Made by a program: the position numbers and the translations under genes. The notes below the pieces were generated by a model that worked only from the letters and a program-made list of their open reading frames with translations, had not been told where the DNA came from and did no database searches. Positions 12,633-24,969 of a stretch of DNA of 64,000 nucleotides are shown here, in pieces (within the stretch, counting starts at the first letter, position 1; every line of letters starts with the position of its first letter). The stretch is from Trichosphaerium sp. ATCC 40318 (Eukaryota > Discosea > Flabellinia > Trichosidae), in NCBI GenBank assembly GCA_038496445.1, contig JALMLS010000196.1, positions 62,001 through 126,000 of the forward strand. Direction: 5' to 3'.

Positions 12633-13289
12633 ATGTCGCTGCGTATCTTTGCCATTACAGTTCTACTCCTCTCAACAGTCGTATGCCAAATTTGCTTCTT
12701 ATTTCGCCCTTTCTGACCAAACTACAAGGCTTTAGCGTCAGGAAGTTGTAGATACTCTTTACGCTCTCTACGAGGATCTTTCGGTTGTTTGGCTGTACAC
12801 ACTTTCAGAAACTTTTTTTTTGAAAACGCAGCTTCCCTTCAACTCTTTAATTTCGATGGAGCAGGAGGATGTACTGATATAGATTATTTCGCTAGTCCAA
12901 CAAGCAATAATCGTACTTATAACACTGCTGTATCTTGTAGTTACACAATAGACGAAAGTACGTCCGTCGACGCTAGTGACAAGGTTTTTAGTCACGTGAT
13001 CTTTTTGAAAAACTTTTTATTGTTTAAACTCTTTTAGATGGTGTTGGATCTATTACAGCTACATTGTTTCCTGCGAGTGGATCCTTTACACATAACTTCA
13101 TAATGATTGACGAGAACACTTTGATTGGAGCCAAAAATACAGCTTCAGGAGATCCAGCCGTTGGAGAGCTTTGGCACATTGAGTGCCGAAGAAGGAGATG
13201 CAGGAGACCAAGACATCATTATGACAGTTGCGATGCCTATTAAGCGTATGGATAAGACTGCTTACAACGGAATCACACAAATACAATAA
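12633..13289 (+). CDS. Small secreted protein of unknown function, with an apparent frameshift
   Basis: The ATG at 12633 opens a hydrophobic signal peptide (MSLRIFAITVLLLSTV). If the GTATGC..AAG intron is removed, it continues into ALASG, a good signal-peptidase site. Two further introns (the second is GTACGTCC.., with an internal CACGTGA) lead to a mature chain with FNFDGAGGCTDIDYF, an NRT glycosylation sequon, CSYTIDE, and a hydrophobic/Ser-Thr-rich beta-like stretch. Around 13155-13165 the frame seems to change: the original frame becomes an Arg/Cys-rich tail ending at 13242, while the next frame gives a normal acidic sequence (LSAEEGDAGDQDIIMTV) ending at 13289. This could be a real frameshift, a missed splice or a sequencing error. 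I recognise no family. The protein is probably extracellular. Confidence 0.5.
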
Positions 13290-14969
13290 AACCTATTTGA
13301 CCAAACGATTTGAACTTTATGGCGTTATTTTGCGTACTAGAGTACTAAAGATTTACTTTAAACAGATTTCAGTTACAATCAAATATAATTTTCCATTTGT
13401 TGTGCGTGTCATGTTAAACACAGCGTTGACTCTTTGGCAAGAAAAATTACAGTAGCCGGCGTGAGTGCATCACTTTGAGAAAAATGGATAAATAACTTGG
13501 TTGGAGTCTACATTAACCATAAAAAAAAACTTACTTATCCAAAACTATTCCCAATATTTTTGCAACAGTACTGTCGGTACCTCAGCGCCTTTAACACCCA
13601 GTACTGGGTGACACTCTAAATTCATATGGACTCAAATTTATATCCCAAGTAAACATGATTGTTATTTTTGAGTCATATGAGACATAGTTTCTGTAGTCGA
13701 AAGGCAATTTTAGGACGTGCTGGCACAGAAGCAATCCACCTTTTTTTGCAAGAACGAAGCAATTTATTATCAGGATTATATCGCTATACTCAATGCTTTT
13801 AAAATGAGAACTTTTTGCTACAGCTCCGGTGTATGGAACTATAGATAATGAAAATGGAACCAACACGCGAACATTGTAGAACAAACTTAAGTTTGTAGTC
13901 TTTTCAATAGACAAAGTTTCTCAAGACAACAGTCCTCCCTACGCTTCTAACGAAACCTGTTGATAGGTATGGTGTACAAGTATGAGCCTTACATACACCT
14001 CAACACGCGATGGAGTTCACATGCATAATGCACAATAAGAGAAATAAATTGTTCTGAGGACCACAGAGCGCAGCTGCAAAATTGAAATAAATAATCATTG
14101 CAATCAAAAAATTCATAGTTGTATACTTCAAGTTTACCGTATGTTACAAGTGTATTCTAATATGCGCTGGAAATATTTGCCCGAACATTCTAATTATATG
14201 GAGTATATTAATGTTATTACCACCATTGAAGGGTATTGTAACGTTCAAAGTGAATAACATATAAATAGGGACGAACAATACCTTTTAACAAAAAACAAAC
14301 ACTGAAAAAAAGTACGTTTTGTTTTTTAGTTCCCTTCACTTGTCACGTGATTATAAGGTTTGCGAGAGTTTCACTATACCCGATACTTCGTAGATTACGC
14401 AGTATATACCTCAATTAGGACATTCCGAGAGTTCAAAGCTCCGGTATAACCGACTGAGCATGAGTTGTTCTAGAAGTGTGTAGTGGCATATTAGTGTAAT
14501 TTAAATCACGTGAACGCCTTCAGAGGTGTTTTCAGACAATGCCAATCTCATATTTCAAAAAAAAGAGGTCCAGCACCTTCCACATGACAATACCATCAAT
14601 ACACAAAAAGTTTGAAAAAGTCGTCAGAAAATTTGGATAAAAAACGTGATTGATTGAGACATTTTTGGAATTCTTAAAACCACTTTAAAAACACCTCATA
14701 TCGCAATGGTTCGTAACAGTGTATGTGTATTATTGATATTTATGCGTTTCCAAATGAAACTCTTTAGTTTTAGTTAAATTTTTGCTATCGAGCTTTAATT
14801 TTAGCTTATTTAGGGTCTCCGTGGCATTTCCAGGCGTCAAAAGCCAAATAAAAAATGTAGTACTAATTTGAACAAAAGTTTATTAACTTTATGTTTTCCT
14901 TTTCGGGTTTTGTGTACTTTTCAAGAACATATTCAACCGCAACCCACAAAGCAAGCTACACGTGATAAA
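13290..14969. other. Long non-coding stretch with palindromes and CACGTG sites
   Basis: This 1.7-kb stretch has no coding frame that I can support on either strand. It holds a perfect 16-bp palindrome at 13595-13610, a 10-bp palindrome just upstream (near 13565), and CACGTGA-type sites near 14344, 14507 and 14959. The last sits just upstream of the next start codon, and the others may belong to that gene's 5' region. The composition is AT-rich. Confidence 0.4.
13595..13610. repeat. Perfect 16-bp palindrome
   Basis: CACCCAGTACTGGGTG reads the same on both strands. It lies in a gene-free stretch, and a shorter palindrome (ACAGTACTGT) lies about 20 bp upstream. It could be a dimeric factor site or a cruciform seed, or it may be chance. 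Confidence 0.6.
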
Positions 14970-16564
14970 ATGTCCAGCAAAGATAACAAACAACGCTCAA
15001 GCAATAACAAGGACCTCACTAAAGGAGCCAACGAAATTAAAAATACACCACAGTTTGGAGGCACGCTTACATTGAATCCATTAGGGCTCTGTCCTTATCT
15101 ATTTAGGATGTCCCCAACGTACAGAAGCAAATTACCAACGTATGAAGCCTATACAAAGACCCCAGAACAGTACCCACAGCTCGCAGGTTACATCAACAAA
15201 ACGAAAGTACGTTGACAAATTAAAAAAGGTTGTTGATTAGTAACCCGCTTACTAGAAATACGTCAGATGGTACACAACCAACCAAAAAGCAAAAAACTTC
15301 ACCCATTGAGTACGTGAATATTTGAATGCCATGACCAGTTCTCTGCTAAACTATTATCGTTACCTTACACCTCCTTTAGACAAATGGTAAAATCTGTACC
15401 TCCGGTGTACGTTTTACCTCTACAATCTGCTCGTGGTGTGGAACTAATTATTTGTTTTAGGTATTTTAGAAGTAAACCAGTGTGCGCTACCCCAGCTTTT
15501 CGTACTTTTTTTTTATTTTGTCAATCACGTGATTTGGTTTTTTATTTTGTCAATGGTTTGTACTTATTTCTTCAGTGTTAGAACTGGTACGCTGATAAGT
15601 AAGATAGCACCAGACCTGTACGTATAAAACAATCAAGGGTTTTGTTTGGACTTACTCTATTTAGTTATCCTACTATATTACTACCGAAAATCGGATATAA
15701 TGTAAATACATATATTGCAAACGCGCTTTTTCCGGAGACAGCGACTTTCATCGCGTTCGGCACAATACGGGCAGTAAATATGATAACATGTGCCGCATTG
15801 TATCGAGTATACTGCCACGCACTGGGTCAAAACTTGATAACAGACCAAAAAGCAAAAGCAGCAGTAAAACAGTTCGATATGTCGAAGTGGCGAAAAGTGC
15901 TTCAATATCCAATTGGTTCCAGTTACGGCCCATATACCTTATGGAAGGAAATGGCGAAAGTGTTACCTGACCCTCGAGTTGCGTTCCTCACATTTACAGA
16001 TTTGGTTGATCAAAGAAACGCGTACTATCATGGGCTAACCGACAAGTGTATCAGTTTGGATGAGGTCGTAAACACACTCCACAGCTTCATCGAATCATGT
16101 GGATTAACATGCCAGGAAATAAATAAGCACAGTACGTTGTGGCATAAGCCTTCTTTTCGAATTTATATCGTTGTTAATAGTTTATCTAGTTGTTCACAAT
16201 GCTGTGTTTAAAGAATGGACCAGATTTCAAAAAGAAAAACTGGGTATTTATAAAGTGTACGTAGTGCTTTAACTCATTCATCAGCTTACGTAACCAAAGC
16301 GACTACGTTACATCTCTGCAAACAGGAATTAAAGAAGAAAAGGCGAAGAGTAAAAGCCTGGAAGGAGAGAACGCAAAACTAAAAAAAGGGTTGGAGGTTA
16401 TGGACGGCACACTCGATAAGGTGCTCGCAAGTAAGGACGAGAAAGTAGCTGAGCTGGCTGTTGCGAATGTAAAAAATTCAGAGCTTCAAACCAAGATTAA
16501 ACGCTTGGAGAACAAACTGAAGCGGCGTTCAACCCAAAAAGATGAAGATAGCGAAAGCTATTGA
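14970..16564 (+). CDS. Unknown protein with HEPN-like RNxxxH motif and C-terminal coiled coil
   Basis: The frame opens with a polar Lys/Asn-rich head (MSSKDNKQRSSNNKD). It continues through several short exons (YPQLAGYINKTK; YVRWYTTNQKAKNFTP; LLNYYRYLTPPLDKWYFRSKP) into a long exon at about 15642-16120. That exon is helical: it contains FDMSKWRKVLQYPIGSS, then 'FTDLVDQRNAYYHGL', then EVVNTLHSFIESCGL. RNAYYH has the Arg-x4-His spacing of HEPN RNases and of HEPN domains in Swt1-type proteins, and it is followed by the usual helix. The last exon is a Lys/Glu-rich coiled coil (LKKGLEVMDGTLDKVL, then LQTKIKRLENKLKRR) ending DEDSESY. The first exons and one splice near 15600 are unresolved. I do not recognise the family as a whole. 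The HEPN assignment is inference from a short motif. Confidence 0.5.
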
Positions 16565-17208
16565 AGTAATACCTGTTGCATCTACATAATAAATAGAGTT
16601 TTTATCTTCATTGCTTCGAGTTAACAGGAATCCTGAAACATTGTATTTTGTGTACTTGTACTGTCAGTCACTAGACATCCGGTATTACTTACTTATCCTT
16701 CAACGGATATCATGTTCTTAAATGCAACAAGATGTCATTTCAAACATTTGTCGGATTGCATGTTGTAGTGCAAAATTTCGACTAAGTCGACTTCAAAGCT
16801 GTCTCCTAATATGGATAGTAGATGTGAATTTTAGATTATTCAAAGAGGACAAATAAAGGTACGTGGCTTTGACAAATTACACAAATTACTTTTTTTGGTT
16901 CTAATAAGACAAATGCTTTATTGTAGCAAGGTACAGTTACTGGAGGTTTTTCTTTTTCTCCTGCTCATTGTATGGGATATTTATGCCTCTGAATTTTTAG
17001 TCTTTGGTGAGGAGTTTTGTTCTTTCTTCTGAATGATCTTCTAACTTTTTCTCTTCTACATTTAAATTGTTAACATAGCGTATAACAATCGATATTTCAT
17101 ACCTTGTAAAATATACCACTTCTTTGGGAAGTAAGTGCGATACAAACTACATAAAATGTGAGCGCAGGAAAACGCAAAAGAAGAAAAAAATGAGAATAGT
17201 TCAGCGTA
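16565..17208. other. Intergenic region between convergent genes
   Basis: About 640 bp lie between the 3' ends of the coiled-coil gene (plus) and the P4-ATPase gene (minus). The stretch is AT-rich with T-runs. I see no ORF or RNA gene that I can support. Confidence 0.4.
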
Positions 17209-20200
17209 CTACTTGAACGTCACATCAGGCCATAAACATACAACTACTGTTAGAGCAACCATAGCATATGTCATTGGTGCACGTAAGACATATAAAATAA
17301 TATAGTATTGTGAAGGCACAGTCTCCAATAGAAAAGTTTCAGCGATGATAATCACAAAATATGCCACTAGACTTAACCACACTGTTAAGTGATATATCAA
17401 GTTCTGCGAGCTGAACAAGAGCAATAAGTACGAAAGAAAATTGTTATAAACGGTTGCACAACATTGGCTATTACGTACGAGGTCTCTAAGAGTATCTTAA
17501 TGGTGATTAAGAACATTCCTATAGTCATGACAACATGTCCGTAGGCACGTAATCCTAGTGTCTCTCCATTGAGTAACATGAATCCATTCTCGCTAAAAGC
17601 GAGGTAGGGTAGAAAGAATAATATTAGAGAGTGCATTACACCATAAACAAGCCCTGAAGATTGAAACAAAACACGTCAGCATAAGGAGTTCCAAGTTGAA
17701 GATAACTGTTATTGAAGTTTTTTGTTCAACGTACATTGTGAAAGTGTGCTTATCCGTAGACGCTTATTGTGTTGATACATTTGTGGATACTAATAACGTT
17801 ATTAGACGGTATGTTGAATGAATGTCAACTAATACCTTAGCCAGGGTTTCTGGAGACAAATCATAGTCGAAAAGCCCAAGAGCGAATACTGGAAATGATG
17901 TGATTACAATGTTAAATATCGTCATAATCCAGTCATCAAATAACGTCTAAATATTGTTATTAATGACTTTATAAATCTACAAATAGAAATTATTTAATTT
18001 ACCTGAGCAGAGTATCCGCTGTATATACTGAACCATATTTGAGCCAAAAATACTGCAAAATTTTTGTAGAAAGAGTAGTAGATGACTTTAGTATTCCTCA
18101 GCAATGAATAACGCCCGTGAACCTATTAGTCGTGTTAGGCTTTGTAATCAATACTGTGATATTTAATATACCATCAACAGTCTCTCCAGGTCCCTATGAA
18201 CAGAGTTAACACAGCAAGCTTAAAACCAATATTTCTGTACTTGAAAGTAGCCAAAGCAAAATCTGAAGCACGAGCGGCTTGAGTGCCTTCTCGGCCTTGA
18301 ATACCTACACCAATTTGTGCTTGCATTATCATTTGTACATCATTTCCTCCATCACCAATGGCGAGTGAAATAACACCGAGCTTTGCTTGTATTGCTTCTA
18401 CAACAAGCGCCTATCTTGAAATCAACATTATACAATCGTGTTTCGATTAAGTACCTTTTGTAGAGGCGTCACACGATTGACAACAACTGATACACAAAGT
18501 TTAGATACCTCAACGAAGAGGTCTTTATCGTTATGTAATAGGAATTCTAACGTTTTACCGTCTACGACAAGAGCGAAAGTGTCAGCATCGTCCTAAAAGA
18601 AATGAGCAACTGTTCAAAATGTATTCGAATACATACAGCACGATCAATATGGCTCTTTATTTGAACCAATCTAGCCTTTGTTTCGTACTGATTTGATGCG
18701 TTAAGTTTGAATACTGTCATGTCAGGTGTTAGAAGCTTTGAAGAGTAACCAATATTAATTGCAGTATCTTGCTTATCTCCTGTAATCACCCATACTTTTA
18801 TTCCTATAAAATTCTTATTAATTTTCTCTACAACTACGATCCACTTTACCTGCTAGTCGTAGGTTATTTAGTGTTTGAGGTACTTTATCTTGTAATTTAT
18901 CTTCTATGGCTGTACACCCAAGAAGCAGTAAATTCTTCTCGACGTTGTCATAGATTTTTAACATCAAAAAAGAAAGTCAGTAGGCTATTTCTAAGAAAGA
19001 CTCTTGAACCTGTTTTTCTCTTCCTTCATCAACTATACTTCCAGCATCTTCTAGATCAGCGTTTATAAGTTTCCACTCTGATTCAGTTATCTCTTTGTAC
19101 GCTACAAGAAGCGTTCGAAGACCCTTTTGTATGTCTTTTAGTTCAACACAACGAAGAGAAACTTGTGTGCATACCTCCTTTGAAAAGGTATCAACTTGAT
19201 GCTGCGTTTGCTTCTCAACATCAGCATTAAATTTATTCTTAGCTAATCTCTCTGTTATTATGTTATCGGCTCCTTTGCAATACAGTAAAATCTTATCATC
19301 TGGACATCTTACAATAACAGACATTCTTTTACGATCTGAATCAAATGGCATTTCACAAAGTAATGTATACTCTTCCCGTTTACCTTGTGGTTTATGAGAA
19401 AGAGTTATCGGGTATGGTTCACATACCCATCACATTCAAAAATATGGACATATTAGATCGAGCGCAGAACACAAATTCATTATCACGTGACGCCTAGGAA
19501 ACAATAAGAAAAGATTTTCGATTTGGTGAAAAAAAAAAGTAGTACCTCAACAAGCGCTTCTTCATCTGGTGATGATGCTTTGTAAACAATATCTAACACA
19601 GAAGTAATTAAATCACAGGTACTCAAAACAATACTGTACTTTGTAGATTTTCATAGGTGTCATCGGTAGCACTACATACAACACTGTGGCAAAGGCTCAA
19701 TGCGTATAAAAATTTCTTCATGATATCAATGTTTATATCATTCATCTGGCAATCCCTTAGTTAAGTTTTTGGTTGAGACGTTTAATACTCTACCTCTAAT
19801 TCATCACGTAAAGCTTGAGGTCGTTTCTTACAATCAAAGATAACACCATATACCGAGCACTTTACAAACTTCATAATATTCTCAGTAAGTGTCCCTGTTT
19901 TGTCTGTGAACACATACTTCACCAACGCAAGCTCATCGTTAAGATTAGATGTCTTTGCAATAGCTTTTTTATCTCCGTGCATCATTTCTACATCCCATTG
20001 AATATAAGCAGCCTATCAGTATGTTATTGTGATCAAAGAATACCTGACATGTGAAAATAACTCTACGTGCCTGTACAAATCTTACAACATCAAGAGTAAC
20101 TATAAGACTCAAAGGAATAAGATAACTCAATATTACAAAGTAACTGAAAAAGTTTTTCATAGCTTGGAATTCTGGATTGCTTGGTGCTAAACCAATATGT

Positions 20201-22124
20201 TCAAGGAACCTTCCTTTCTAATTATGCATAAGATAGAACAACCAAAACCTTGACATGTATTTACTTACCTCAAAGAAGTATCCCATGATTGTTACAAAGA
20301 GGCATAGTAATATTTTGAAAGCGAACACAGCAATAATGTACTTATTGAGGTTTACATCCTTCGTGCATTTTAGTGAATTATGTGAAAAAAATGAAACATT
20401 TCGCTTTTGTTCTTAAACTAGTGTACCAGCGTTGAAAATTTAGATGGTGGTGATCTCTGATTCATCCCAAGCTTACTTTCAGGTCCAGCATAAACACAAA
20501 CACCAGCAATCCAATCTGTGTTACGAGATGTCGATCCCTTTTTAAAGATAAGTGACTTTAAAACTTGATAACAATCTCCGTACCATCAATAAGAAATTAT
20601 CTTTTGAAAGGGTTATATGCTTGCTTTCATCTCCATCATTAGTAAGTGTCATGGCACCTAGTATTTTATGTAAGCTTTACAACATAGTTAAGTTTCAAGA
20701 GTCTAGAGATTTTGTTACAAAGCAATATTATTGAATGCTAAGTCCAATTGAAGTACAACAATAAATGGATTCATAGTGTGCCTTTAAAGTCATATAAACT
20801 AGGAGACGGATCATTACAAGTAATTCGTCCTCTTAGCGTGCTAAGTTCGTATATAGATAACCCAGCTGTCTCTGCTGGACATCTTCTTGGCTTCAAGTTT
20901 GTTTCTCTGTAGCAAGTTATTACCATCAATTATTAGTGGAGTGACTGATGTACCCATCCAATTGAGCAGTTTCTATGTATGAAATACCGTCATCGCTAGA
21001 TGCTGTAAGGAGTACCAAATCAGCAGGTATAATTTCGTCAGCACGAACTACAACAATATCCCCAACTTGAAGTTCAAAACTGGCAACTGAAACCAATTGC
21101 CTATTTGCGAACAATTAAAAATTACAATTAATCTCATTGTACGAACCCTGTATCATGTTCTACCACCGCTCGCTTTTCTTTGTTTACTTTAAGATCCGCT
21201 TGTAACCTAAGCTGAACAAAAACATGAATACAAGCACATTGTGATACTTGTAGAAAACAAGAAAAACAAACAACGAAAGGTGTACCCAATCTTCATATGC
21301 TTCTCTGATTGCAGAGACTCCTATTATAAATAACAATCCACTAAAACTCGTCCAAGGATCGATGGGTGATATTGCAGGTATAGCAACAACAACACAAACA
21401 GCTAGAAAATAAATAGACGTCATTTTCCTGAACTGCTCAAAAAGCACCTAATAATTGTAAAAAAAAAACAAAACCGCCTTTGTTGGAGTGCAAACAAAAA
21501 GCACGTGACTTACTTTAGGTAAGTATGACCATAATGTATATCTATATAACGTTAATATGTTATTGAAAGACTTATAGAGCGTACTTGGTCGTATATAACG
21601 CATTTTCAGGAAAGTTACGTGTGGCGTTATCGGCAGGATTGTTCAAAGTGATCACTAGCGAAAATACATGAGTAAGCAGGCGATTAAAATGTAAATTAAT
21701 AATATTACGCACCAGGGTAATTACCCTTTCTACCACCTTGTAAAAATTTCTTGTCTGTCCTTGTAGTGATTCTACCCATCGTTTGGTTCACTTCTATTGG
21801 CATTCTGTCTCTAAACAATATTTTTTGTAAAGCCGTTGGCAAAAATCGTACGACAGAGCGCGTTTAAGAGCGTATATAATCGATAGCGACGTACTTGACC
21901 ATTTTTAAAGGATTTTTTGTTTTATTTCGCCGTTTCGCCTTTCTCGCTGTCATCGGCGTGAGACTACGATCGGAGGTATCGGTTGTTTCGCTATCTATGC
22001 GTACGTACACGTTAAATTGGAAAGGTCAGTGATATTTTCTAGGCATACGAGCATTGGCGAGCGGCGTTGGCACCACCGCATCGGCTTGCACGTCTGTGCT
22101 ATTAATTTCTGACTCACCACTCAT
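17209..22124 (-). CDS. P4-type ATPase (phospholipid flippase)
   Basis: P4-ATPases move phospholipids from the outer or luminal leaflet to the cytosolic leaflet. Many short exons give the complete order: a basic N-terminus (22124-21700); TM1-2 with '[20 protein letters not shown]' and [23 protein letters not shown] (about 21300-21540); the actuator region [20 protein letters not shown] and AQLDG-ETNLK, the P4 form of the phosphatase loop (about 20880-21080); the phosphorylation site '[13 protein letters not shown]' (about 19900); the nucleotide-binding region [14 protein letters not shown] (about 19270); '[14 protein letters not shown]' (about 18770); and [21 protein letters not shown] (about 18310-18360). 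The C-terminal membrane segments end at 17209. A CDC50-type partner is usual but is not in this window. The start at 22124 is tentative because the first intron is not firmly placed. Confidence 0.93.
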
Positions 22125-22461
22125 ATTTTGGTACAAATGATTCAAATACCCATTAATGTGACTCTTTCTCGTTTAATACGGTACCTTGATCGGATAAACT
22201 ATTTAATAACGCCCAAATTCGTGAATTTTCAGTATTTCCGTTTTAGCCTCAACACAGGCATTAGGCAGATTAGCAGATTACTTTCTTGCTCATTGGCGTA
22301 CTGAGTAAGATAACGCGTTTCCAGCTCACTACGAGCATATGAAACTTATAGTCACCTTGAACAAGGAAACCATCTTTACTGTGTACAGTGGTGTCCATGT
22401 ATTGTGTTTATTTACAAAAAAGGGTACTACAACCCACGTGACGTGTATCTTTTTTTGGAAA
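22125..22461. other. Short intergenic region upstream of the P4-ATPase
   Basis: About 340 bp lie between the tentative flippase start and the stop of the MBL-fold gene, both on the minus strand. A CACGTGACGTG cluster lies near 22436. Nothing else is recognisable. Confidence 0.4.
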
Positions 22462-24009
22462 TTAATCGTAAACAAGTATTGGAAATGATAAGCCATCAAA
22501 ACCCAACTCACAGTCTAATCCGGTTTTCTTGAGTTCAGCAAGTTCTGGGTTGACTTTGTTATAATCTATACCATGTGATAATCCAATAAAGTAAGTTTTT
22601 TTAGCCTTCAATTCTCTAGCTGCTTCAATGCTTTGTTTCAAACAAAAGTGAGATCTACGCTGTGTTACTCTTACTTCTGATAAGAAATCACTTACGAATG
22701 AGGTTCATCATACTTTAGAGCATCTATTATAAGTATACCAATGCCCTTAGGTAACCCTTTAAGCATTGTCATAACATCATCTGGTATTCTTGATACATCC
22801 GATATGTAAACCATGTTGCCAAAAATAAAGGCAGTACAATCCGAGTGAGCACCATGCTCCACCTCAAAAGGCTTGAAATTTAAACCTACAAAAAGTTTAT
22901 GTTATACAGTGTTACACAGGTGAACTGCCATACCACAAACATTAAAGGCTTCACCATCTTTAAAAGTGTTAAACTCAATATTCGAAACATACATACTCGT
23001 TGGACCCTTTGATTGCGTTTAGCAAAGCTATCATTCCTCGATAATTCAAAAAACGTACAGTCACTTTGTTTATCAAGTAAGGAAATACACTTGCTATTTT
23101 AGGCATATAAATATCCTGTAAGTGTACAGGTATAGATTTCTGTACACGCTTTTCTGATGTAGTTTTTGTAATATCCATACAAAACTCTCTGAGATCATCA
23201 AGCCCAAAACAAGCATCAGCATGATGATGTGTTAAAATTACTCCATCTATCTCAGAGAATTTATGTTCAAGCATACGCTCTACCAACAAATAAGTAAAAA
23301 TTCAAAATCGGGAAAATGTACATAATTTATGACACGTGTCAAAAAACAGGGCATGGGAATTGTCATGTGCGTACTTAGTATAGCTTCACGAAATGTTTTT
23401 CCTACATCTATGATGATATTTTTCCCTTTGTATTGTACAAGAAGAGAAGGATTCCGTCGAGTATTTTTGCTACCAGGTACATTCAATGCATCAGTACAAC
23501 AGCTGCACATGTTCGCTGACTAGAAAAGGCATGTGAGAATAAACTGTTGTTAGACAGTGCTGTACACTCACAGCACGGAGACATGGTATAAAGGGGACAC
23601 CAGATGAGCTTCCAGAACCAACAAGAATGGCTTTCGCTACCTCTATGTTTATATTTAGTGAGCGAGTTTTTTTTGCGTGCTAGTACCGTGTTTAGGCGTA
23701 AGAGGTGAGGTTGTAACATTGAATATCTCCCCCAACCGGTTTGTGAACGTAGGCAAGTCTTTGTTGTAAGTACGCGATCCATTGACGGTGAAATAGTATT
23801 TTACAGCGCAATTGTGCGTAGAAGATGCCAATTGTACCCTTTTGCGAAGGGTTACACGATTGAAAATACACAAGTGACTGTACTTAGTTCTAAATACTCC
23901 GTTCTCCTCTGTAAGTTGTATGGTAGATGTAAAATCGTCCCATTGACCTGAAATGCTGACTGTTTTGGCTTCGTGTTCCCACGTTATCTCCACAGCTTCA
24001 CTGGCCATT
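22462..24009 (-). CDS. CBM48 (AMPK-beta-type) domain spliced to a PhnP-like metallo-beta-lactamase
   Basis: The first exons (24009-23687) encode a glycogen-binding CBM48 module: ITWEHEAKTVSISGQWDDF, then a strand pair, then VKYYFTVNGSRTYNKDLPTF. A 44-nt intron starting GTACTAGC (23686-23643) joins this in frame to a metallo-beta-lactamase domain. That domain begins ILVGSGSSSGVPFIPCL and continues with MCSCCTDAL, RRNPSLLVQY, IIIDVGKTFREA, and the metal motif 'LTHHHADACFGLDDLRE' near 23230. Later come the KPFEVEHGAHSDC, 'YISDVSRIPDDV' and GLSHGIDYNK blocks, ending at 22462. PhnP-like enzymes are phosphodiesterases on small cyclic phosphates. No in-frame ATG lies between the intron and the GSGSSSG motif, which supports one fused product. 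The alternative is two genes with the second start unseen. Confidence 0.72.
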
Positions 24010-24110
24010 TTCCACGCGTAAGGAGTGTTGTAACAGTATTGGCGTTGACCACTAGTGGTTTTTTTCAGAAAAAAGTAACAATTGTGTAAAGGCTTGTGCT
24101 CCATAACAAT

Positions 24111-24759
24111 ATGGATAATTCGTCATGTCGCAGTAGTAGGTGTTAGATAGGCAATTGTTAACTTATAATTATTATCTAGAGGTAAATGAAGATGCCGTTA
24201 CGTTACTAGAGCTTCCACATGAACTCCAGAGGCTTATTAGCGAATACTCTGCTGAAACATTCAGTAAATATAACTTATTATCAAAAAAAGCCGCCGTTGG
24301 CACTCACTTTGACGAAGACCTGCGCAAACATGGCCTGTGGATTCATTGGCGTGGCGATGAGCGCATTTTAGTTGGAAGCTGGAGAAATGGAGTTAAGCAT
24401 GGCACGTGTTTGTTAGGATTGATTTTAGGTTTTCTCATTTTTCGTGTGTAGGAACTTGGACAACTTTCTGTGGTAGGAAGTGTAAAATAACCACATGGAA
24501 CTCTGGTGTACAGCATGGTCCATACAAAGAATGGAACTTTTCAGGTGTAGTGTTTGAGCAAGGATCAAAAAAATGGGGCAAAGATGATGGCGTTTTTGAG
24601 CAATATCATATCAATGGAAAACTAGCTATACAAAGTAACTATAAGGATGGGAAACTTGAAGGTGAGTATAAAGAGTGGTGGCTTTCGGGTAAGATCCGCA
24701 TGCATTGCTTCTACAAGGAGGGCGTTGTAGAACGTTGGGTGGAAGGTCAAAGTATATAG
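24111..24759 (+). CDS. F-box-like N-terminus plus YwqK/MORN-type repeats, copy 2
   Basis: This is a paralogue of the gene at 4833. The head LLELPHELQRLISEY is followed by NLLSKKAAVGTHFDEDLRKHGLWI, which aligns with the copy-1 head (FDDALNRHGKWFI). About five repeats follow (GVQHGPYKEWNFSG; DGVFEQYHINGKL; DGKLEGEYKEWWLSGK), ending WVEGQSI at 24759. Unlike copy 1 it has introns: one near 24136-24179 and a second near 24402-24450, which starts GTGTTTG after KHG and contains a CACGTG at its 5' edge. The first exon is short and its splice point is ambiguous. The start is about 100 bp from the start of the divergent CBM48-MBL gene. The function is unknown. Confidence 0.65.
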
Positions 24760-24969
24760 ATGCATAACTTACATTGGCAATGGTATTACTCTATTGTTGG
24801 GCTTTGTCGCAATTTAATGGCAGTAAATAAACTCAACACTACAATGCTATCCTTTTTAAACGAAAGTTCAACTTTGTACAAACGCACTCGTTCACTGAAG
24901 GCCAGTGTTCCTACAACATTCTCATTTTTTGAGTTTATTGTCAACGGTTTATTAATAAACCTTCATTAC

